Part shown: in pieces, positions 48,214 to 58,284 of the stretch
How positions within the stretch are numbered: position 1 is the stretch's first letter
How the letters are laid out: each line of letters opens with the position of its first letter
NCBI RefSeq assembly: GCF_001638985.1
Contig: NW_017265141.1
Coordinates: 1,295,001-1,359,000 of the forward strand
Direction of reading: 5' to 3'
Source: Phycomyces blakesleeanus NRRL 1555(-)
Taxonomy: Eukaryota > Mucoromycota > Mucoromycetes > Mucorales > Phycomycetaceae
Length of the DNA stretch: 64,000 bases
Made by a program: the position numbers and the translations under genes
Notes under the pieces: generated by a model
The model's database searches: none
What the model was told of the DNA's origin: nothing
The model's input: the letters and a program-made list of their open reading frames with translations, nothing else

Positions 48214-49941
48214 TTAGACATCATCATCATCATCTTCTTCTTCTTCTTCATCAGCTGCATTCTCGGGTTTTCCTAAATCCTTTGAGTAAAGTTTCTTTCC
48301 AGCCATCTCCAAAAACTCCATATCCTCCGCTCTATCTAAAGCACTTCCTTTAGCTTCCTCATCTTCTTGTGGAAGTGGTCTAACAAGCCAAACTATTCAA
48401 ATATTTTTTTCTTGTTAGCAATTTTTTTTGGTTGTTTGTTTAATTATAATTTACCTTCAGCTTCCTCTAGTAAGAATGTATCTTTTGATGCAAGCGGGGG
48501 ACTCATATACGTTGTACATAAAGGCCCACCACGCGTGTGCCCATTTAAGAAATCAGAGTTTAGCCATAAGCCCGCATAGTCGAACTGTCCACCCATTCCA
48601 ATACCTATTATACCCAGTATTAATTCATCATTGGTACGTACAAGAAACATCATATAAATAGCAGACCAGAGCGGAAACTTTACCATTTGGAAGACTTTTT
48701 GTGCCCCAACACAAGTACTGGAAATGATCGTTAACACCATTGTGACCTTCCCAAACTCCCATTGCAGTATCATCGTTAGATGCTGATCTTAATCGGAAGA
48801 GGAAGTTATTTGCTAGTCCAGTCCAATCTGTTGTCTGTTCCCATGCAGCGTCAGCGTAGCCACCAAACAACGATCCGTCCTTTGCCTTAAACACTACAAT
48901 AGTAGCCCCCTGTGATACAATTCTATTCACAAACACCTGCCAGCTAGTACCATCGCGTTGTGAAGAGAAAATCAGTCGATGAGAAAGGTCTTCGATTGCT
49001 CTATTCTCGGTCTTTTCATAGTCAGACCACGAAAGGGCATTCGAGGGCAAGTATTGTGACAGTAAGAAGTAGTCATAAGGAGTCAAGAGTCGAGAAAATT
49101 TCTTTTTTCCAACCAGTTTTGTCAATGGACGTTGAATTAGTGGAGCAAGTTTGTGCTTTGTCCGTCTCTGGTGAGATGTTACAGAATTGTCGTCTTTCTT
49201 GGACCCCATAAAGAATTCCTCAAAGATCAACTCAAGAAGAAGTGTCCAGGTCGGAGTGCTTTGAGCCCAGTTGATAAATTCGGCTTTAGATACTTGACTA
49301 GGGGATGACTTGACCTTATCGATCCAAGTATTTGTTTCTTTGTCGGCCTTTTTTGTGGTATCACTTTTATCTGTTGTATCAAAGTCGAACATATCCTCTT
49401 GCTGTTGTTGTCTTTTGCGCTCTTTCTCTAGATATGATGCATAAAGCACATATTGCGTCAGTTGTTGAGCTGCAACTTGCTGATCATCATCCAAGGATTG
49501 CCATATGCTGTCGTTTGCTTTAATAACGCCTGTGCCTTCAAACCAAATTGGAATTCCAGAATTTATTGTGTGGTGAACAAATGTCTCTAATGAGTTATGA
49601 GAGCCCTCGAAAATGGTATACAATGCATCCAGACTTGTTTGGTCGTCTGTTCCTAGTAATTTATTTGCTGCCTCCAAGAAGTCTTTCCAAGTTATTTTCT
49701 TATTTTTCATTCCGTCCAATATTCCAATATATTCGGAAATACTAGTTGCGATATTACGATCGATGCATGGCAGCAATGAGGCATTGACCGCTTTTATAAA
49801 CTCCTCTGTTGTAATTGAAGAATCCTTGTTCTGAATTCTGTCAAAGGTATCTTTGAGGCATGTTTGGTCCTGTGTCGACCAAGCTTTCAAAAGTGTGGAT
49901 TCGGATTTTTCATTTTGATGATTGCTTTGTTGATTTCCCAT
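48214..49941 (-). CDS. TLDc-domain protein, MEAK7/Rtc5 type
   Basis: MEAK7 in animals acts on lysosomal mTOR signalling. Its fungal relative Rtc5 is a vacuolar V-ATPase-associated TLDc protein. Exons 48684-49941, 48455-48604 and 48214-48392 (minus) join to 528 aa. It starts MGNQQSNHQNE, with Gly2 suited to N-myristoylation. An EF-hand-like helical region follows in the first 140 residues (DRIQNKDSSITTEEFIKAV). The TLDc domain, from about residue 290, shows LPSNALSW, HRLIFSSQRDGTSWQVFV, TIVVFKAKDGSLFGGYADAAWE, NFLFRLRSASNDDTAMG, HFQYLCWGTKSLPNGIGIGM, then GLWLNSDFLNGHTRGGPLCT and EVWLVRP. The tail is strongly acidic (EEEEEDDDDV). The start at 49941 is the first ATG. The identity rests on the GIGMGGQFDYAGLW and CTTYMSPPL blocks. 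Confidence 0.9.
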
Positions 49942-50372
49942 ATTGAAAGAATAATAAATGCAGAAAACGTTTGGACCGAGATTTAGACAGCTTATGCCAG
50001 GATCATTAGTGGGTTTTGAATAAAAATATTTGCGTCATTTCAAAATGAATCCGTGTAACTGCACAAAATGTCTATGTTGATAAAATATAATGTGTTTTTT
50101 GTTATAACAGTTGCGTTGAAGGAGGCTTTAATTCCTTGACAAGACCCACATTCAGGGTAAGGTATATTCAAAGTGCGATTTACAAGTTAAACTGAAATAA
50201 AATTGATTTGTTTTTTTTTAGGTAATCTTCTTAACATCAGAATTTGTTAATCTTTAACATTATAACAGTAAAAGTTGTATCTACAATTCTTGCCTTGAAT
50301 AAACAATATAAAAAATATAGGACACCAAAAAAATAATACGACAGAGACTCCGCACATGCTTTTTTCTTAAAC
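49942..50372. other. Divergent promoter between the TLDc and SWS1 genes
   Basis: About 430 bp of AT-rich DNA between two divergently transcribed genes. No distinct motif was identified. Confidence 0.5.
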
Positions 50373-51088
50373 ATGAATCAGCCAACTGTGTCTATACTTC
50401 TGGATCAGATTGTAAATGACATTAAGCTAACCAATCAATGTACGCGTCCATTAAACATCAATGTGTTGTTTGTCTAATAAGATATTTTAGTGTCAAAAGA
50501 CAATATGCGAGCTCTTTACCACATGGCAGGGAGCCTCTTGATTGAGGCTCTTTATTTGATAGACCATAAAGCTGGTAAGACGTCCCTTATGCGGTTGGGA
50601 TGTCTGTACTCTGAACTTTTATTGTTTTACACAAAGTGACGCAGTACACTAGCGAATCTGGGCGTTCATTTTACAAGGTCACTGATATGCCGATTATATC
50701 TCATGAGAGAGATAAAGATAAAGAGATGTCAGATGAAGATAGAGATAGAGAGCAGCAATTATCAGATGAAGACACGAGCGCTTATACTTGCTTTATAAAT
50801 CCACGGTATTGCAACTGCCAAGCTTTTTTAAGAGATGTTATCTGTTGTGGTAAGATGATAATGGTAAGTTATTTATTTTAATTTTAGAAAATAAGAAACT
50901 TTTCATATTTATTATGCTGATTTGGGGGGGGGGGGGAGTATTCGAGGAAATTAAATAACTTCACAAGGAAATAGTGTCGGCATGTATTGGCTTCTCTTTT
51001 GTCAGATTGTATGGGTGTATCGGAAATTCAGGAAATGGAAGATATGGAACTTGCCAAGTGTCTTTACATGTCTAAAAACCTCGAGTAG
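50373..51088 (+). CDS. SWS1: SWIM zinc-finger protein, SWS1/ZSWIM7 ortholog
   Basis: SWS1 (ZSWIM7 in animals, Shu2 in yeast) partners with Rad51 paralogs in the Shu complex to stimulate homologous recombination. Exons 50373-50439, 50491-50574, 50637-50863 and 50975-51088 join in one frame to 163 aa. The start is MNQPTVSILLDQIVNDIKL. The N-terminal helical part reads MAGSLLIEALYLIDHKAVTQ and ESGRSFYKV. The SWIM motif is complete: Cys-Asn-Cys in RYCNCQAF, then 15 residues to CRH in MCRHVLASLLS, giving CxC-x15-CxH. The last exon ends MELAKCLYMSKNLE. A charged insert (HERDKDKEMSDEDRDRE) separates the two halves and is not seen in human ZSWIM7. No single open frame covers the gene, so it is easily missed. 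Confidence 0.87.
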
Positions 51089-51310
51089 ATGAGCCAAGAT
51101 GCAGTCTGAGTTGGGGTGTTCTGTCACGGAGTTTTAAAAATAAAATCATAGAAATTTTGACTCTCAAAAAGGGGGATTTTTTTGTATTTATTGGTCGGCT
51201 ACAGTGTAAAGCATTGAGCGATTGGCTTAGTATACCTGAAGTTCTGTATTAGAATAGTTATAGGAGAGGGGGGGAAGTAAAGAAAGAGAGACTAGAAATT
51301 TTCTCTAAGA

Positions 51311-51385
51311 AACGCCTTGGCTGGTATCGCACCAGGAAAGAAGGGCTGTTCGTCCATGACAAAGGCCCAGTGAGCTAGCTAAATG
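51311..51385. repeat. Dispersed repeat fragment, copy B
   Basis: The inverted partner of 28565-28642, with about six differences in 60 aligned core bases. The plus strand reads RLGWYRTRKEGLFVHDKGP and then stops; the minus strand reads HWAFVMDEQPFFPGAIPAKA. It adjoins decayed frames that run to 52.4 kb. Confidence 0.65.
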
Positions 51386-51699
51386 ATATGAATTGTGGAG
51401 GCCATGACCAAGGCTCTACAGCAGCTACAGCAGCCAAAGCAACATACCAAGAAATCAACTCATGAAAATATATATCTTCCTTTAATTTTTTCTTTTGATT
51501 TGTTAAATGAAGGATTTGAAACAAGATTGGTGGCGGTTTGGCGAAAGAATGTCAATTTACAATGTTCGCTCGTTAAACGCTTGCTTGAGCATTAATTAAC
51601 TCTTTTATAGGCGGAAAAGATTGGTCTTCGTGACAGCTTTGAAGCATCTGATCCAGTTCATTCTGCCGACGAGGTTCTGTCTCTATCTAATGGCAAATG

Positions 51700-52400
51700 C
51701 TAAGTCATCACTCTGATTTTCATCAATGGCTGATTAGATAGGAGTAACGTCGCTGTCACACCTGTCATCGTTGTGTAGGCGTCGCATTTTTTTTTCGAAA
51801 ACTGCATACTAGCCTCTGCGTATTTGATGGCCTGTTTTATTGAAGATTGTGTGATAATTTTTGTTGATTTAATGATTGTTCCAAATTGAAGGTTAATGTC
51901 ATCACAAAAATCTTTTATCGCTTTAACTTGATCAGATACTTGTGCATAATATTTCGAAATAATGCGTATGCTGAGCTAAGATTTGTTGCAATGGCTTGAC
52001 ATTTGCTTAGCAATTGAATCAGCGTTGTAGCTATAGACGGACTTGGCCCACGGGCGAGAGTGTAGGATGTAGGAACATTGATTGTCTGCTATCTTGAAAA
52101 ACCTTTTACGTTGAACATAACCAAGTTTGGTACAATATGCGTTTTCTCAAAGACATCAAGGCAGTAGCGAATGCCACAGATAATAAATGGATGGTCGAAA
52201 TTTTGCCGAGTCTCGACAATCACTGGTGGAAGGTCGTCTGTCAGTGTACAGTGAGGAAGGTATAGGACGTCCGTTTTTTGACCGTTGTGTCCGTCACATG
52301 AGCCAACGTAATATGCATCACCGTGTATTCCCTTTCCAACCGCTTCTATTACGATTGTGTGCTTCATTTTTGAATTTTGCCATAGAAGTTTGCTTGCCAA
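51700..52400 (-). pseudogene. Decayed ORF of unknown family
   Basis: On the minus strand one frame can be followed for about 230 codons with several stops. It begins MASKLLWQNSKMKHTIVIEA and passes CDGHNGQKTDVLYLPHCTL and FIICGIRYCLDVFEKTH. The first stop follows VKGFSR near 52089. After this it continues in the same frame (NVPTSYTLARGPSPSIATTL, LSSAYALFRNIMHKYL) with further stops. The first 103 codons are fully open and look protein-like, with no compositional bias. I do not recognise a domain. The stop-riddled body suggests a mobile-element gene or old gene under decay. Confidence 0.5.
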
Positions 52401-52783
52401 ATTCGTGCCAGGTCGATCAGGTTAAGCAGTTAGTAACATATCGATTGCTCCAGGTTCTTTGTTATTTATTTTTTCATTAATTTTTTAGGTGTATTTGATC
52501 TGTCGTCATTATAGGTTTCTTTTGCGCTTGTATTCACAAAAATTAAAACTTGTGTCAACGCTGCAAAGAAGAAGAAGAAGAAAGCAAAAAAAAAGAGGAG
52601 AGTTGCGGCCAAAAGGAGAAAGAAGACAGCCTTTTTTTTGTAAACGACAAATAAAAATGAACGGAGTTTATGACATGTGAACACGACTTCTTTGCTGAAT
52701 TAACTGATATCCTTCAAGTGCACGATTTTTTTCTGCACGACATTAAACTCAAAACCAGCGACTTTACTTTTTGAAATGACTGC

Positions 52784-53015
52784 ACACTCTTTCCAGAAAT
52801 TATTGGTGCAAAAATAAAATTCAATCTGGTTCAAAAGTGAAATGCACCAAATGGACCAAGAAAAAAAAAATCAATTAAGCAGAGAAATAAATAAAAAATC
52901 TCACTAATTTTATTTTTATCTTTGCACCAAACTGATTTTTTATTTGTGCATCAAATCGATTTTTATTTTCGAACCAAATGTATTTTTTTTCACCAATAAT
53001 TTCCGGAAAGAGTGT
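52784..53015. mobile_element. Inverted-repeat (MITE-like) element, 232 bp
   Basis: The 25-base left arm at 52784-52808 (ACACTCTTTCC...AATTATTGGTG) is matched by its reverse complement at 52991-53015 with a single difference. The interior is AT-rich and carries further imperfect inverted copies of (T)GCACCAAA / TTTGGTGCA and GATTTTTATTT. No transposase is present. The insertion lies just upstream of the kelch gene at 53154. Confidence 0.75.
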
Positions 53016-53153
53016 ATAGGTGGACATCTATAGGTAGTTTGTGAATGCCTTGTATCACTCTCTCAGCCACCATTTTCAATCGAAAAAGAAACACAGAATG
53101 AAGAGAAAATAACGCTTATCTAGAAGAATTCGACGGATCAGCTTTCTTACAAA

Positions 53154-54487
53154 ATGTCCACCATTTCTTCTAAACAAAGCTCAAATATCGCCTCCGAAAA
53201 TTCAGTAGACTCACTATGGTCATATCCTGACACACAAGGAGATACCCCTTCTCACCCATATCGTGCCCACACATCTACCCTTGTGGGAAATTTATTGTAT
53301 GTTTTTGGTGGTGGAAACATACCTAGCAACTCCAATGAACTTCATATTCTCAATATGGGTAAGTGTATTGATTTCTTTTGCCTTGAATTAGTCTACATTA
53401 AACTAATATTGTTGCCCCAAAGACACAATGATTTGGTCAAATCCACCCACCTCTGGCCACATCCCTCCTCCCATGCGTGCTCACACAAGCACTCTGGTCG
53501 AGCACTCTATTGGACCCCCTTCAATCTATATATTTGGTGGTGGATATAACGATACCTATTATAATGATGTCTACATATTGAACACAGGTATGAATTAATT
53601 TACATCAATGTTCGTATGAAAGAATCGTGCATTCAATATGGCCTGTAGAGACTCTTTGTTGGCTAAAGCCAGCAATGGAAGGTACAATTCCATCTGGCCG
53701 ACGCTCACATTCGGCCGTTCTATGGCGAAACTCTATTGTAATTGTTGGTGGAGGGAATGGTGTGAGTGCTCTCGGAGATGTGTATATGCTGGATTTGTCA
53801 AGGCCAATTTTGAGATGGTCCCAATTAGAGATAGGTGGATCACATCCAAGTCCTCGTGGTTATGCCGCCAGTATACTTGTCAAAAACAAAATATTGTTTT
53901 ATGGCGGTACAAACGGGCACAAGTGTCTTTCTGATTTACCTCTTCTAGACCTTGGTACGATGCGAATGATATTTGACACTGGGTGATATATTGCTAGACT
54001 AAATCTATTTATTTATTTTCTCACTTTATTTGTACATAAGAGACAAAAGAATGGAGTTCATTAGGCCTAGTTACATCTGATGCCCCTCCCCGAATGGCAC
54101 ACACTGCAACTCGAGTAGGACCTTATGTATTATTTTTTGGTGGCTATGACGGACATGCGTATTCCAACATGGTCCAAGTCATGAACCTTGGTAATCAGAC
54201 TTATTTATGTTTACATGGCTTTTAATCAAAGATTTTCTTTAGCTACAGCAACTGAAGGGCCGCCTTTTGCTTGTCCTGGAGGACCTAGTGCCCGTGCTTA
54301 CCACACGACCGTATTTTATAACAAGAAGCTCTATATTCTTGGAGGGTTTGACGGACAGCAGGCTTTTGATGATATATATTGTCTCGATCTGAGCGAAAGT
54401 CCATATTTGGCTTGTCCGGCTCAAGCAGCAGGAAAGAAATCATTTGTTCATAAATTATGGGCGCGCATCTCCCATCCCCATCACTGA
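53154..54487 (+). CDS. Kelch-repeat beta-propeller protein
   Basis: Exons 53154-53358, 53423-53587, 53649-53954, 54041-54190 and 54243-54487 join to 356 aa. Six kelch blades are visible, each with a RAHTSTLVG/RRSHSAVLW-type strand, then FGGG/GGGN/YGGT/FGGY/LGGF and a LxxLDL/ILNT strand before E/D-T-x-x-W. For example RAHTSTLVGNLLYVFGGG, RRSHSAVLWRNSIVIVGGG, MAHTATRVGPYVLFFGGYDG and YHTTVFYNKKLYILGGFDG. All four introns are phase 1 and cut at the same place in the repeat. No other domain is present, so it resembles fungal Tea1-type or Rab9-effector kelch propellers only in the repeat. The start ATG follows a TATC/CTTA leader (AAAATGTCC). The function is unknown; propellers of this kind usually bind proteins. 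Confidence 0.9.
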
Positions 54488-54698
54488 GCGGGTCTCCCTA
54501 GCACAAAGTACTAACTCGAGCATGTGTCTCAAATATCACCCTATTTATTTCAAGCGGATTCTTATATTCCTATATTTATACACTTCTTGAAAGAATACAA
54601 GAAAGCGTATAAATATATAAAAAGATCAGTATATATGATCTATTCACAAAGGGGTCTATTGAAATAAAGAAAAAGGAAAATAAAAATAAAAATGCAGA

Positions 54699-54983
54699 TC
54701 AAAGCACTGTCTTTTGTCTCTTGGTGGTTTGTTCCTCCACCTTTTCTTCATTCTGCTCTTCTTCTTCTTCAGGTTCTTCTTCCTCGTCCTCCACGACATC
54801 ATCCGCAGTTGCGGGCATATTACCGGCAGCCAGTCGTTGTGTAAGATATTGGTTGATATCTTTCTGGACAGCAATGATGGCTGCTGTCAGACCAGCCATC
54901 GAATCACTAGATTCTTGCGTGATTGTGGCTTCAAATTTCTTGGTGTCCGTTCCAGAGGTGGTGATTGCTGTAACCGAACTCAT
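54699..54983 (-). CDS. Small acidic protein, Gon7-like (candidate KEOPS subunit)
   Basis: The intronless frame runs 94 aa from MSSVTAITTSGTDTKKFEAT (start 54983) to the stop at 54699. A helical segment (SDSMAGLTAAIIAVQKDINQYL) is followed by a Glu/Asp-rich stretch (about residues 64-82) and ends TKRQKTVL. The overall plan is small size, beta-type N-terminus, one helix, acidic disorder and a KRxKT end. It matches animal GON7, the fifth subunit of the KEOPS/EKC complex that makes t6A in tRNA (human ends AKRPKTPS). Similarity is short, so I leave the symbol empty. It is convergent with the kelch gene. A T-run/A-run junction lies at 55007-55025, directly upstream of its start. Confidence 0.55.
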   Translation of the reverse strand: MSSVTAITTSGTDTKKFEATITQESSDSMAGLTAAIIAVQKDINQYLTQRLAAGNMPATADDVVEDEEEEPEEEEEQNEEKVEEQTTKRQKTVL

Positions 54984-56045
54984 GATGACATGCTTCTAAA
55001 TCTTTATTTTTTTTTTAAAAAAAAAGGCTCATTTATACTTCGTCATACAATGACAGTCACGCGATATTGATTCTTCTTTATAGTCAAAAGGTATAATTAG
55101 TATATATAAATATGTATATGTTTGATTGTAGATATTAGCGACTAGTGTGTCTGTAAAAAAAGATAATCGGCTGGACCAAGCTAAAGAAGAAGAATAAAAA
55201 AAAAAGAAGGTACAGATTATAGGGTAAGAGTAAATATGGTGTGAGATTTGTAGTATAATAGAGTGGGCAGGTTTGTGGGGATTTGGTATTCGACTCAGCT
55301 TTGTACTGCACTTTTCATATTGTATTGTATTTTTTTACACTATTTTTAAGTTAATTTGGCGTCCAATAAAAAAAAAATACTCTCTAAAGAAAGGAGTCAA
55401 TGAGCTTAAGTACTTGACAGCCCCACTTGAAGATACACAACAGCTACCACGTATATTGATTACGGAATAAGGAGTAGCTTAATCAACTCAAATTGAAACA
55501 AAGAATAAAACTAATAGTAATCTTGAGACCATATTTGAATCTACACCAATAACAAAGCTAATTCGGTGCTCTTCTTTTGTAATACAAATTATCTTAAAAT
55601 AAAAGCAATAAACTATAGTCATTGGTAATATTAAAATATAAATTGAGTCGTCTATTGTTAATTACATAGACAGGACATCCAAAAGTCTACAAGTAACAAG
55701 TTATGCGCCTCACTATATAGACAAACGGCTTTCTGTTTGCTCCTTTATTGTCCCTGAAAACATATTTGTACGTACATGCCTTTTTAGCGTAATTCACTTT
55801 GTCAAGCGCAAATGAATGCTTGACTGGTCGCAGATTCTATTTTTACTAGACGCAACAGATTTTGAACTGCGCAGGACATTGAAAAACACTGATAGAGATT
55901 TAGACTTCCTCTTTCTTTCCTGGCTTTGTCTTTCTTGTTTCTCGTCTACTCATCTTGTCTTGGCAACCCAATAAAAAAGTAAAAGTAAGCTTAAACCGCA
56001 AACATACATAAATGAACATTTTTCTCATATTGGCCACAGTATACC
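54984..56045. other. Divergent intergenic region upstream of coronin
   Basis: About 1 kb between the divergent Gon7-like and coronin genes. It has A/T runs near 55005-55025 and no supported gene. A 65-codon plus frame at 55273-55470 has no recognisable feature. Confidence 0.55.
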
Positions 56046-58080
56046 ATGTCTCGTTTCGTCCGTGCCTCAAAATATCGTCACGTCTATGGCAGTGCAGCCA
56101 AGAGAGACGGCTGTTATGATAATATTCGTGTCAGTGCTAACGCGTGGGACACCAACATGGTCAAGCTGAACCCTGTAAGCAGACAAATCTACACAACAAA
56201 ATACACAATTATTCATAAACACAACCTAGCTCTTCTTGTCTGTTAACTGGAATGCCTCGGGCGGTGGAGCCTTCGCTGTAATCCCCTTATCTACCGTGGG
56301 TAAGTAAATCGAACAATATTGCACAAATATACATTGCAGTGGTTTAACGTTAATTTTGTTCATTTATAGGCAAGTTGCCGGATAACTATCCGTTGTACAG
56401 AGGCCACACCGGTCCTGTATTGGACACTGACTTTAACCCCTTCAACGATTATGTAATCGCTTCTGGTGCTGAAGATGGCAAGGTGATGATCTGGGCAATT
56501 CCAGAGGTATATGAGGAAGATCTTGAGGAAGTTGCTCCTGTATCAAAACTCTCTGGACATGGCCGGTAAGAACATTAAAGAAACAAAATGGGTAGAGTGG
56601 GAAAGAGAGAGAGAGAGTGTGTGTGTGTGTGTGGTGCCCTAAATCAGCTGATGTAAACACAGAAAACAAACTCATCTCGTTTGTTCCGCATTTTTTTTAG
56701 CAAAGTTGGTCAGGTCCTATTCCACCCTGTGGCTGATAATGTTCTGGCTTCTGCCAGTACAGATCTGACCATTAAGCTGTGGGATATTGAGAAGGGTATT
56801 GAGAGACAACAAATCACCGGACACACCGAGATTATCCAGTCACTTGCATGGAACTATAACGGTTCTCTCCTTGCTACCACATGCAGAGACAAAAAGCTTC
56901 GTGTATTTGATGTTCGCAGTAATAAGATCGTCCAGGAAGGTCCTGGCCATCAAGGTGTCAAGGGCTCACGTGTGGTCTGGTTGGGTGAGACTGATCGCTT
57001 AGCCACCACAGGGTTTTCCCGTATGAGCGATCGTCAGCTCAACCTGTGGGACACCACTGACCTCTCCAAGCCTATCAAGACAGAATTCCTCGATACTTCT
57101 TCTGGTGTCCTGATGCCTTTCTATGATGCTGACACAAAGATGCTCTACCTTGCTGGCAAAGGGTAAGGTTGCACTGTGAGGCTAGTGTGTTTGTTTATTA
57201 ATTGGTTGCTATTATAAGTGATGGTAACATTCGCTACTACGAGTACGAGAATGATGAGCTCTTCCCCTTGTCTGAGTTCAAGTCTGGAGATCCTCAACGC
57301 GGCATGGGATTCTTGCCCAAGCGTGGTGTGAATGTGGCTGATTGTGAGATTGCCAGGGCTTACAAGGTCGGAACCACTCTTATTGAACCTATCTCTTTTA
57401 CTGTTCCCCGAAAGGTAAGAATATATACATATATAGACTTTAGACAATTCCTTTTTTTGTTTTTTTTATATTCTTTGTTACTGTTACTACTTTTACTTTT
57501 ATTTGAGTGTGTATGTATTTGTGGGTGTGTCTATATTCTTTGGTTTCATATACGTATATGTACATATTTATTAACTTCAATTCTCCTCAAGTCCGATGCA
57601 TTCCAGTCCGATATCTTCCCTCCCACAATTGGTGACGAGCCCGCTCTTACTGCTGACGAATGGTTTGGCGGCAAGAACGCCAACCCTAAGCTCATTGACC
57701 TTGAGGCTGGTTTCTCTGTAAAGGAAAAGAAGGAGTTTGTTCCATCCGCTCCTGTCGAAGAACAGCAGGCCAAGAGCCCAACCACAACTATGCACGAAAA
57801 AGACGTAATATATATTTTCCAAAAAAAAGTGGGTGTTTTCTAAAACTTTATCCTTCATTAGTACCAAGAAGCCTACCATGAGCTGCGCAAAGAAAACGAA
57901 GACTTAAAGAACAGCTTGTCTCAAAGAGAGGTGAAGATCCGCATCCTTGAGATTGAATTGGAGAAGATGAAAGAGCAAATGGCCCAATTAAAGACAGAGG
58001 TCTCTTCTGAAGAAGGTCAATCACAGGAAAAAGTGGTAGAGAATATTGAGAGTGAGGCTAAGAAGGATGAGTCTGATTAA
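56046..58080 (+). CDS. CRN1: Coronin, actin-binding WD-repeat protein
   Basis: Coronin crosslinks actin and tunes Arp2/3 activity. Exons 56046-56174, 56230-56299, 56370-56565, 56701-57162, 57219-57414, 57592-57804 and 57862-58080 join to 494 aa. The N-terminal signature MSRFVRASKYRHVYGSAAKR is followed by a seven-bladed WD propeller (SGHGRKVGQVLFHP, SASTDLTIKLWDIEKG, SLLATTCRDKKLRVFD, SRMSDRQLNLWDTTD, and DGNIRYYEYEND). The coronin extension comes next (RGVNVADCEIARAYKV, SDIFPPTIGDEPALTADEWF). A unique linker precedes a C-terminal coiled coil of about 40 residues (residues 425-465, ELRKENEDLKNSLSQREVKI) that would trimerise the protein. The length is shorter than yeast Crn1 (651 aa) because the linker is brief. 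Identification is firm. Confidence 0.95.
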
Positions 58081-58284
58081 AGAAATTACAATGCCGTTTG
58101 AAGAAGGACCCTACTTTACACCATACACAAACGAGGAAACAAACATACAACCACACAAACACACACACATATATATATATACTCTTGAGAATACTCTAGT
58201 ACAAGGAAATAAACCAGTCGGTTGTGCGATATTTGATATACCAAAACCTCATTACTACTTATTATGACATTCATTATACATTTA

